Part shown: one piece after another, positions 8,174-15,605 of the stretch
How positions within the stretch are numbered: the first letter of the stretch is position 1
Layout of the letters: each line of letters begins with the position of its first letter
From: Achromobacter deleyi
GTDB taxonomy: Bacteria; Pseudomonadota; Gammaproteobacteria; Burkholderiales; Burkholderiaceae_B
Length of the DNA: 64,000 bases
Direction: 5' to 3'
NCBI RefSeq assembly: GCF_016127315.1
Contig: NZ_CP065997.1
Span: 2,728,001-2,792,000 of the forward strand
Notes under the pieces: model-generated
Databases searched by the model: none
What the model was told of the DNA's origin: nothing
The model's input: only the letters and a program-made list of their open reading frames with translations
Translations under genes and position numbers: made by a program

Positions 8174-9886
8174 TCAGGCGCGATCGGGGTGGCCGTTGAG
8201 CAGCACCAGCGTCAGGTCGCGGTCGTCGATGTGGATGCGCATGGCCAGGCAGCGCCCGGCATCGGTCGATGTGCCGGTCTTGGACAGGCGGATGTCCCAG
8301 CCCTGCGCGCCGACCAGCGGATTGGTGTTGTGGTAGCGGAGCCGGTTGCCGGCCGTGTCGACCGTTTCGGCGAGCGCGGTGGTGTCGCGGGCGATCTGCG
8401 GATAGGCCGCGGCCGCGCCGACGATGCGGCCGATGTCGGCGGCGCTGGCGCGATTGGCGTTCGACAGTCCGGTCGGCTCTTCCAGCGTGGTGTGCTCCAG
8501 GCGCAGCGCGACGGTCTTGCGCTGCAGGGCCTGGGCGAAGGCCGCCTCGCCGCCGGGGTAGGTGCGCGCCAGCGCGTGGGCGGCACGGTTGTCCGAGGCC
8601 ATCAGCGCCAGCTTGAGCAGCGTGTCCAGCGTCACGCTGGCGCCGACCGGCAGCGGCGACGCGGCGCCGGCGGCGGTGGCGCGCGCGTCGCGCTCGTCGA
8701 TGCGCACGGTGCGCGACAGGTCGGGCGCCGCGTCCAGCACCACCATGGCGGTCATCAGTTTGGTCAGCGACGCGATCGGCACGGCGTCGTGTTCGGCGCG
8801 GCCGAGCAGCGTGGCGCCGGAGCGGCTATCCAGCAACAGCACGTGCGCGGCGCCGCTGGCCTCGATCAGCGCCTGGACGCCCGGCAGCCGCGCCAGCAGG
8901 CGTTGCGCTTCCTGTGCGGACAGCGGCTGTGCCGGCCCGGCCGTCAGCGCCGACCAGGCGCCGAAGCCCGCCAGCGCGCAGGACAGCGCCAGCACCGGCA
9001 GGGCCACCGCGCGCCGGGCGCACAGCGTATCGGGGCGCACCAGGCGGCGGATGCGGTCGAGCAATTCACCGTCGCGGGCGCCGGGCGCCACCGGCACCGG
9101 TACGCCAGCGCCGGCGTTTTCCAGGGCGTGCAGCGCGCGCGCCAGCGGCATGGGGTCGCCGATCAGGGTCGCGGCCATCTGGTCGGCGATGCGTTCGCGC
9201 TCGATCCGCAGGCGGCGCGACAGCCACCAGATCGACGGATGGAAGAACAGCAGCACCTCGGCCGCATGCTGCAGCAGGTTCACCAGGTAGTCGTGGCGCC
9301 GCACGTGGGCCAGCTCATGCGCCAGCAGCGCGGCCAGCAGGTCCGCCGGCATGCCGGTGACGAGCGAGGCCGGCACCAGGATCACCGGCTTGAGCCAGCC
9401 GGCGGTGACCGGCGTGGACAGGTGACGCACCACGCGCAGGCCGACCGAGCGCGACAGCCGCAGGTGGCGCGCCATGTCCGCCACGCGGGTTTGCCAGGCG
9501 GCATCGTTCCAGGGTTCGCTGGCGCGCAGCACGCCGCGCAGCCAGCCCAGTCCCAGCAGCACCCGCAGCGCCGCGAGCGCGCTGCCGGCCAGCCAGGCCA
9601 GCGCCAGCCACAGCGGCCAGGCCGTGGCGGCCGCATCCGCCGCTGACGCGGCCGCGGCGGGCATAGGCGCCGGCAGGCCGCGCCAGGCCAGCGCCACGTC
9701 GGTCACGCCGATGCCCACGCCGGCGAACAATGCCGCGCCCAGCAGCGCATAGCGCAGCCGGGCATCGTCGGGACGCGTCAGCGACAGCAGCGCCAGCGTG
9801 GCGGCGTGCAGGCACAGGATTTTCCAGGCCACCGCCGGCAGGCTGCCGCCGAGGGTCCAGGCCGTGGCGAGCAGGAAGTCGGTCAC
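8174..9886 (-). CDS. BlaR1-like M56 metallopeptidase fused to a serine DD-peptidase domain
   Basis: Membrane sensor of 570 aa. Residues 1-120 hold several membrane segments. The M56 zinc peptidase motif HELAHVRRHD starts at residue 190, with the further zinc-side sequence RIERERIADQMA near 227, and a last membrane helix lies at 297-315. The exported C-terminal domain is not the usual class D-like BlaR1 sensor. It reads as an S11/PBP7-type D-alanyl-D-alanine peptidase with SLTK (373-376), SDN (431-433) and KTG (536-538). In BlaR1/MecR1 acylation of the sensor activates the peptidase, which inactivates BlaI. The GTG start at 9886 overlaps the blaI stop. It may sense beta-lactams or muropeptides; residual peptidase activity is possible. 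Confidence 0.85.
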   Translation of the reverse strand: MTDFLLATAWTLGGSLPAVAWKILCLHAATLALLSLTRPDDARLRYALLGAALFAGVGIGVTDVALAWRGLPAPMPAAAASAADAAATAWPLWLALAWLAGSALAALRVLLGLGWLRGVLRASEPWNDAAWQTRVADMARHLRLSRSVGLRVVRHLSTPVTAGWLKPVILVPASLVTGMPADLLAALLAHELAHVRRHDYLVNLLQHAAEVLLFFHPSIWWLSRRLRIERERIADQMAATLIGDPMPLARALHALENAGAGVPVPVAPGARDGELLDRIRRLVRPDTLCARRAVALPVLALSCALAGFGAWSALTAGPAQPLSAQEAQRLLARLPGVQALIEASGAAHVLLLDSRSGATLLGRAEHDAVPIASLTKLMTAMVVLDAAPDLSRTVRIDERDARATAAGAASPLPVGASVTLDTLLKLALMASDNRAAHALARTYPGGEAAFAQALQRKTVALRLEHTTLEEPTGLSNANRASAADIGRIVGAAAAYPQIARDTTALAETVDTAGNRLRYHNTNPLVGAQGWDIRLSKTGTSTDAGRCLAMRIHIDDRDLTLVLLNGHPDRA

Positions 9887-10272
9887 AGCTTGCCGTCGCG
9901 CAGCAGGGCTTCGATTTCCGCGCGCTCTTTCTTGCTGACGTGGCCTTCGCGCAGGGCGGCCAGCACCAGCGCCTTGCCGGAGCCGGCGAAGGCCTTGCCG
10001 ATCAGGTCCTTGACCAGCCCGCCCTGCGTCGCCTTCTGGCTCTGGGCGGCGGCATAGACGTGCGAGCGTTCGCTTTCATCGCGCGTGAGCAGGCCCTTGC
10101 CGTGCATGATCTGCATCAGCCGCAGCACGTTGGCGTAGGTCAGGCTGTCGCGCCCGGCCGCCATCGCGGCGTGGACCTGCTTGACGGTGGCGGGGCCGGT
10201 TTCCCAAAGCGCCTGCAATACGTCGAGTTCGGCGCTGGTCGGCTTGGCGCCGGCGGGTGGGTTGGAGGTCAT
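9883..10272 (-). CDS. blaI: BlaI/MecI/CopY-family repressor
   Basis: DNA-binding repressor of 129 aa. The N-terminal winged helix matches the family (TSAELDVLQALWETGPATVKQVH, then LTYANVLRLMQIMHGKGLL), followed by a helical dimerisation arm. In the family, proteolysis between these parts, triggered by BlaR1/MecR1, relieves repression. The stop overlaps the start of the BlaR1-like gene, giving tight co-expression. A strong operator-promoter lies upstream. Confidence 0.92.
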   Translation of the reverse strand: MTSNPPAGAKPTSAELDVLQALWETGPATVKQVHAAMAAGRDSLTYANVLRLMQIMHGKGLLTRDESERSHVYAAAQSQKATQGGLVKDLIGKAFAGSGKALVLAALREGHVSKKERAEIEALLRDGKL

Positions 10273-10280
10273 GAAGAAAA

Positions 10281-10337
10281 GGAAGTCGACAAAAGACCGA
10301 TCTAGAATAAATGTTCTAGAATAGTTTGTCTACTTCC
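10281..10337 (-). promoter_or_regulatory. blaI operon promoter with nested palindromic operators
   Basis: Leftward promoter TAGACA (10332-10327), 17-bp spacer, TATTCT (10309-10304). An inner inverted repeat TCTAGAA / TTCTAGA (10301-10320) overlaps the -10 box, and an outer one GGAAGTCGACAAA / TTTGTCTACTTCC (12 of 13 pairs) brackets it, with its right arm covering the -35. BlaI is the obvious candidate binder, though the sequence differs from the staphylococcal TACAnnTGTA consensus. Confidence 0.75.
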
Positions 10338-10374
10338 GCTTCTTGCCGCATGGGAGCGGCGCGTCGGCCGGGCT

Positions 10375-11259
10375 TCAGCGCGACAGACGGGGGTTGAACG
10401 CGTCGTTCAGCGCATCGCCCAGCAGGTTCAGCGACAGCACCGTCAGGATGATGGACACGCCCGGCAGCGCCGCCAGGTACCAGGCGGTGCGCAGCATCTC
10501 GCGGGCGTCGCCGATCATGCTGCCCCACGACACGGCGTTGGGATCGCCCATGTTCATGAAGGACAGCGCCGATTCCATCAGGATGGCGTTGGCCACCAGC
10601 ACCGAGGTCGTCACGATCACCGGCGGCAGCGCGTTCGGCAGGATCTCGCGCAGCGCGATGCGGGCATGGCTGAAGCCCAGGCTGCGCGCCGCCTGCACGA
10701 ATTCGGATTCGCGCAGGGTGCGGAATTCGGCCCGCACCAGCCGCGCCACCACCGGCCAGGAGGCCACGCCGATCGACAACGCGATCACCGTCACCGAGGG
10801 CCGCGCGATCGCCACGATGACCACCACCAGCAAGAAGGCGGGAATGGTCTGCAACAGCTCGGTCACGCGCATCAGCGCCACGTCGACCCAGCCGCCGAAA
10901 TAGCCGGCCGCCGCGCCGATGGCGATGCCGATCACCAGGCTCAGCAATGCCGCGGTGACGCCCACCGTCAGCGACACGCGCGCGCCATGGGCCAGGCCGG
11001 CGGCCACGTCGCGGCCCATGGTGTCGGTGCCGAGCCAGAACTCGTGGTCCTGCCCGGGCCACAGGATGGGCGGCCCCACCATGTCGAGCGGGTCGTGCGG
11101 AAAGACCCAGGGCGCGGTGAGCGCGGCCAGCAGGATCAGGAGCAGCAGCAACGCGCCGGCCACGGCGGCCGGGTTGGCCAGCAGTCGGCCCAGCGCGCCG
11201 CGGCGCAGCCGGGGCAGGGGGGCGGAGGGCGCCGGCGCGGAAGCGGATTGAGCGGTCAT
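10375..11259 (-). CDS. Peptide-type ABC transporter permease (DppC family)
   Basis: Inner-membrane permease of 294 aa with an extended N-terminus and about six membrane segments. The motif LGTDTMGRDV is characteristic of DppC/OppC proteins, and the ATPase-coupling loop is VRAEFRTLRESEFVQAARSLG. Last gene of the leftward hyuA-hyuB-SBP-dppB-dppC operon, 19 bp after the DppB-type gene. No ATPase gene is adjacent; the double ATPase at 27561 is the likely partner. Substrate unknown. Confidence 0.92.
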   Translation of the reverse strand: MTAQSASAPAPSAPLPRLRRGALGRLLANPAAVAGALLLLLILLAALTAPWVFPHDPLDMVGPPILWPGQDHEFWLGTDTMGRDVAAGLAHGARVSLTVGVTAALLSLVIGIAIGAAAGYFGGWVDVALMRVTELLQTIPAFLLVVVIVAIARPSVTVIALSIGVASWPVVARLVRAEFRTLRESEFVQAARSLGFSHARIALREILPNALPPVIVTTSVLVANAILMESALSFMNMGDPNAVSWGSMIGDAREMLRTAWYLAALPGVSIILTVLSLNLLGDALNDAFNPRLSR

Positions 11260-11278
11260 GGCGAATCAGAAAAAAAGG

Positions 11279-12262
11279 TCAGCGCACGCGGATGCGCGGG
11301 TCAAGCAGGGTCTGCAGCAGGTCGACGACGATATTGGCCACGATCACCAGCAGCGACGACAGCACCAGGATGCCCAGCAGCACCACGTAGTCGCGCGCCA
11401 TCACGGACTCGTAAGCCAGGCGGCCCAGGCCGGGCCAGCTGAACACCGTCTCCACCACCACGGCGCCGCCCAGCAGGGTGCCGACGTTCAGGCCGGCCAC
11501 GGTGGTGACCGGGATGAGCGCGTTGCGCAGCACGTGGCGCAGCGCCACCGCGCGCGGCGTCAGGCCCTTGGCGTGGGCGGTGCGCACGAAGTCCTGGCGG
11601 TTCACCTCCAGCATCGAGGCGCGCGTCAGGCGGGCGAAGATGGCGACGTAGAAGCCGGTCAGCGCCAGCGTCGGCAGCACCAGGTGGCGCGCCACGTCCA
11701 GCGCATGGGCCCAGCCGGTGGCGCCCGAGCCGATGGTGGACACGCCGCCGGGCGGCAGCCAGCCCAGCTTGACCGACAGCAGGATGATGGCCATCAGCCC
11801 GAGCCAGAAGCCGGGCGTGGAATACAGCAGCAGCGCCGCCAGCGATAGCACGCGATCGAGCCAGCGGCCGGCGAAACTGGCCATGACCGCGCCCAACGCG
11901 ATGCCGGCCGCCAGCGCGCAGGCGAGCGCGCTGCCCATCAGCAGCACGGTGTTGCCCAGGCGGCTGAAGATCAGCTCGGACACCGGCAGGTTGTAGCGCG
12001 GCGACACGCCCAGGTTGAGCGTGGCCAGGTCGCGCAGGTAGGCGCCCAGCTGCTGCAGCACCGGCTGGTCCAGCCCGAAGTGGCTGCGCAGCGCCGCCAT
12101 GCTGGCCTCGGTGGCCGAGCCGGACTCGGCCGCGATCACGTCGGCGGCGTCGCCCGGCACGGCCTGCAGCAGGAAGAAGCTCAGCAGCACCACGCCGATC
12201 ACGGTCGGCACTGCCTGCAGCAGCGACCGTCCCAGGACGCGCAGGGAACGGGAGGCGCTCAT
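11279..12262 (-). CDS. Peptide-type ABC transporter permease (DppB family)
   Basis: Permease of 327 aa with six membrane segments. It opens with the DppB/OppB pattern LLQAVPTVIGVVLLSFFLLQ and carries VMASFAGRWLD and the coupling loop ARLTRASMLEVNRQDFVRTA. It forms the heterodimeric channel with the DppC-like protein. Its ATG overlaps the stop codon of the binding-protein gene (ATGA), indicating translational coupling. Confidence 0.92.
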   Translation of the reverse strand: MSASRSLRVLGRSLLQAVPTVIGVVLLSFFLLQAVPGDAADVIAAESGSATEASMAALRSHFGLDQPVLQQLGAYLRDLATLNLGVSPRYNLPVSELIFSRLGNTVLLMGSALACALAAGIALGAVMASFAGRWLDRVLSLAALLLYSTPGFWLGLMAIILLSVKLGWLPPGGVSTIGSGATGWAHALDVARHLVLPTLALTGFYVAIFARLTRASMLEVNRQDFVRTAHAKGLTPRAVALRHVLRNALIPVTTVAGLNVGTLLGGAVVVETVFSWPGLGRLAYESVMARDYVVLLGILVLSSLLVIVANIVVDLLQTLLDPRIRVR

Positions 12263-13842
12263 TGCAGATAGACGTCGGCCAGGTTGGATTCCACTCCGTC
12301 GGCCGTCAGCGAGTGGTCATGCACGCGCTGGTTGGCGATGGTGATGAACTCCGGCTGGTACAGGTTAAGGTCGGGCACTTCGCGCGCCACGATCTGCTGG
12401 AACTCCTTGAACAGCTGCACGCGGCGGGCCGGATCGTTCTCGACCGCGGCGGCCTCCAGCAACTGGTCCACCTTCGGGTTCTGGTAGTGCGTGCCGTTCG
12501 AGAACGGCACGCCCTTGATGAAGTTCTTCGACCAGTACAGCCGCTGCACGCCGACGGTGGGGTCGAACAGGTTGCTGGCGCCGTTGGTGGTGAAGGCGAA
12601 GTCGCGGTCGGTGTAGACGCGCTTGATGAAGGCCGAGGCGTCCTGCGCCCGCACCGTCACCGCGATGCCGACGCGCGCCAGCGTGGTGCGCAGGTAGTCG
12701 GCCAGGCGCGGGCCGTCGGCGCCGATCGGGTTGTAGTCCAGCGTCACGCGAAAGCGCACGCCGTCGGCGCCCTTGGGATAGCCGGCCTCGTCCAGCAAGG
12801 CATTGGCGCGCTTGAGGTCGAAGGGGTAGGGCGTGGGCGCCGGGTCGTTGTAGGTCTTCAGGCCCGGCGCGATGGGCGAATACGCCACCTGGCCGACGCC
12901 GTAGTTCACCACCTTCAGGATGACGTTGCGGTCGATGGCGTGGGCCACCGCCTGGCGCACCTTCTCGTTCTTGAAGTGCGGGTCGTCCAGGTTGAATTCC
13001 AGGCGCGTGACGTTGTACGAGTAGCTGTTGCCCTTGGTCTCGAAGCGCAGCGACGGCACCGCCTTCAGGCGCGCCAGATCGGCCAGCGGCACCGGAGTGC
13101 GGTAGCCCAGGTCGGCGGTGCCGGTCTCGAAGGCGATGGCCGCCGCCGCCGGGTCGGCGACGATGCGCACGATCAGGCGGTCGATGTAGGGCTTGGGCTT
13201 GTCCCAGTAGTCGGGGTTGCGTTCGTAGACGATGTGGCTGCCGCGCACCCATTCCTTGAACTTGTACGGGCCGGTGCCGATCGGCGCCGAGGTGGCCGGG
13301 TTGGTCAGCGGATCGGTGCCTTCGTAGATGTGCTTGGGGATGATCGGCGTTTCCGTGGCGACGAACGCGCGGATCAGGTAGGGCGCCGGCTTGGACAGGC
13401 GCAGCACCACGGTGTGGTCGTCCGGCGTCTCGATGGCGGTGACGTTGGCGAAGGTGTTGCGGCCGCGCGGATGGATCTTCTTGAGCAGCTCGATGGAGAA
13501 GGCCACGTCCGCCGCCGTGAACGGCTTGCCGTCATGCCACTTGACGCCCTGGCGCAGCGTGAAGGTGTACACGGTGCCGTCGGGGCTGATGTTCCAGGCG
13601 GTGGCCAGCTGCGGTTCGGGATTCAGGTCGTAGTCGTACTTGAGCAGGCCTTCGGTGACCTTGGCGCTGACGCTGAGGATCGGCGTGGCGACGTTGCCCA
13701 CGGTGACGAGCGCGGTGGGTTCGGACGGCAGCAGCAGCGTCAGCGTGCCGCCGCGGGTGGGTTCCGCATGGGTGTACGGGCTGGCGGCCAGCAGCAGGCC
13801 GGCAAGGGTCAGGCTGAGGAAGGAACGGCGGGTTGGCTTCAT
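12259..13842 (-). CDS. Peptide/solute-binding protein of the ABC transporter (SBP family 5)
   Basis: Periplasmic binding protein of 527 aa. The N-terminus MKPTRRSFLSLTLAG is a twin-arginine-type signal followed by a hydrophobic core and AEPTRGG. Family-5 landmarks are TEGLLKYD, WHDGKPFTAADVAFS, IGTGPYKFKEW and VRQAVAHAIDRN. The family binds peptides, nickel, opines or glutathione. Position behind hyuAB suggests an N-carbamoyl, 5-oxoproline or hydantoin-like ligand, which is inference. The real start is the ATG at 13842; the frame stays open far upstream but that part is antisense to hyuB. Confidence 0.92.
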   Translation of the reverse strand: MKPTRRSFLSLTLAGLLLAASPYTHAEPTRGGTLTLLLPSEPTALVTVGNVATPILSVSAKVTEGLLKYDYDLNPEPQLATAWNISPDGTVYTFTLRQGVKWHDGKPFTAADVAFSIELLKKIHPRGRNTFANVTAIETPDDHTVVLRLSKPAPYLIRAFVATETPIIPKHIYEGTDPLTNPATSAPIGTGPYKFKEWVRGSHIVYERNPDYWDKPKPYIDRLIVRIVADPAAAAIAFETGTADLGYRTPVPLADLARLKAVPSLRFETKGNSYSYNVTRLEFNLDDPHFKNEKVRQAVAHAIDRNVILKVVNYGVGQVAYSPIAPGLKTYNDPAPTPYPFDLKRANALLDEAGYPKGADGVRFRVTLDYNPIGADGPRLADYLRTTLARVGIAVTVRAQDASAFIKRVYTDRDFAFTTNGASNLFDPTVGVQRLYWSKNFIKGVPFSNGTHYQNPKVDQLLEAAAVENDPARRVQLFKEFQQIVAREVPDLNLYQPEFITIANQRVHDHSLTADGVESNLADVYLQ

Positions 13843-13907
13843 GATCGTCGGGTAGGGGAATGAGGTGGGCCCCGGGACGCGCCCGGGGCGTCTGGGAAGG
13901 CAGGCGC

Positions 13908-15605
13908 TCAGGCGCCGCCCTGCTGGTAGGCGTCGGCGGCCTGTTCCGCGCTGACCAGGCCGTAGCGCACGTCGCGTTCGACGCGCGCGGCGTCGCGCCG
14001 GGCCGGGTCGCCCAGTCCGCCGCCGCCCGGGGTGTGCACCACCAGGCGTTCGCCGGCCGGCACCAGTTGGCGGCCCTTGGCGCGCAGGCTCGGGCCGGAG
14101 GCCAGCCCCAGCGCGCCGCCGGCGCCGGCCTGTCCGCCGAGCGCGCCGCGGGCCGGATGCACCACGCGGTCGAAGGCGGCGGCGATGATCATGGCCGCCT
14201 GCGGATCGGCGTGGCGCACGACGATGGTCTGGCCGAGGCCGCCGCGCACGGCGCCCGGGCCGCCCGAGTCCGCGCGGTATTCCTTTTGCTCGAACACCAG
14301 CGGATTGGCGCTTTCCAGGATTTCCAGCGACACGTTGCGCACGCCGCTGGGGTACGAGGTGACGGACAGCCCGTCCTTGCCGGGCCGCGCGCCGGTGCCG
14401 CCGGTGGAAAAGCTCACCGCGTTGAAGCGCGGGCCGGCCAGCAGCGCCTGCTGTTCTTCCTGCGTGGCGCCGGCCAGCGGCTCGCCGCCGACCAGGTGCA
14501 GGTTCCACAGCGACGAGGCGCCCTCGGCCGGCACCTGGTCGGGCCTTGCCTGGCGCAGCGCGCCGAACACGGCGTCGGGCAGCAGCTGGCCGATGATGTG
14601 GCGCGCCGTCACCGCGGCCGGGAAGCGAGCGTTCAGGATCGAGCCTTCCGGCGCCGCCACCTCCACCAGCGACAGCGAGCCGGCGTTGTTGGGCACGTCG
14701 GCGCCGATCAGGCAGCGGATGCCGAACGAGGTGTAGGCGTCGGTGTACGCCTTGACCACGTTGATGCCGCGCGCCACGCTGGGCGAGGTGCCGTCGAAGT
14801 CCACCAGGATCTTGCCATCCCGTACCGTCACGCTGGCCTGCAGCGTGATGGGCGCGTCGTAGCCGTCGATCACCAGCGTGTTGTGCCAGGTGCCTTGCGG
14901 CCATTCGGCGATGGCCTGGCGCATGGCTTGCGCCGATTGCTCGATGATGTAGCCGCCCAGCGATTCCAGGTCGGCCAGCTGGAACTCGGTCAGCAGCGAC
15001 TTCAGGCGGCGCCCGCCGATGTCGTTGCAGGCCACCAGCGCGTACAGGTCGCCCTCGACCTGTTCCGGCTCGCGCACGTTGGCGCGGATGATGGCCAGCA
15101 CGCCGGGGTCGACCTGGTGCTGGTGGAAGAAGCGCAGGATCGGCAGGAACAGGCCTTCGTGATAGACCTCCAGGCCGTCGGCGCTGCTGCCGATGCCGCC
15201 GATGTCGATCACGTGCAGGGTCGAGGCGAACAGCGCCACCAGCGCGCCGTCGTGGAACACCGGCGACACCATGGTCATGTCGAACAGGTGGCCAGTGCCT
15301 TTCCACGGGTCGTTGGTCAGCAGCACGTCGCCGTCCTTGAGCGTCTCCGGCGGAAACACCTTGAGGAAGTGCTTGACCGATTCGGCCATGGCGTTGACGT
15401 GGCCGGGCGTGCCGGTGACGGCCTGGGCGATCATGCGGCCGTCCGGCAGGAACACGCCGGCCGACAGGTCGCCGGCTTCGCGCGTGGCGGTGCCGAAGGC
15501 CGAGCGGATCAGCACCTGGGCCTGTTCTTCCACCACCGACAGCAGGCGGTTCCAGGCCAGCTGGAAGCGGATGCGCTGCTGGGGGGTATGTTGCGGGGCG
15601 GTCAT
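13908..15605 (-). CDS. hyuB: Hydantoinase B / oxoprolinase beta-type subunit
   Basis: Subunit of 565 aa of an ATP-dependent amidohydrolase that, with HyuA, opens hydantoin-like or 5-oxoproline rings. HyuB-family blocks are visible: LSAGVFLPDGRMIAQA, LTNDPWKGTGHLFDMT, HVIDIGGIGSSADG, then DYDGTS-type sequence VDFDGTSPSVARG and a C-terminal HTPGGGGLGDP. The ATG at 15605 overlaps the hyuA stop. The actual substrate (N-methylhydantoin, hydantoin, oxoproline, acetophenone-like) cannot be read from sequence. Confidence 0.92.
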   Translation of the reverse strand: MTAPQHTPQQRIRFQLAWNRLLSVVEEQAQVLIRSAFGTATREAGDLSAGVFLPDGRMIAQAVTGTPGHVNAMAESVKHFLKVFPPETLKDGDVLLTNDPWKGTGHLFDMTMVSPVFHDGALVALFASTLHVIDIGGIGSSADGLEVYHEGLFLPILRFFHQHQVDPGVLAIIRANVREPEQVEGDLYALVACNDIGGRRLKSLLTEFQLADLESLGGYIIEQSAQAMRQAIAEWPQGTWHNTLVIDGYDAPITLQASVTVRDGKILVDFDGTSPSVARGINVVKAYTDAYTSFGIRCLIGADVPNNAGSLSLVEVAAPEGSILNARFPAAVTARHIIGQLLPDAVFGALRQARPDQVPAEGASSLWNLHLVGGEPLAGATQEEQQALLAGPRFNAVSFSTGGTGARPGKDGLSVTSYPSGVRNVSLEILESANPLVFEQKEYRADSGGPGAVRGGLGQTIVVRHADPQAAMIIAAAFDRVVHPARGALGGQAGAGGALGLASGPSLRAKGRQLVPAGERLVVHTPGGGGLGDPARRDAARVERDVRYGLVSAEQAADAYQQGGA

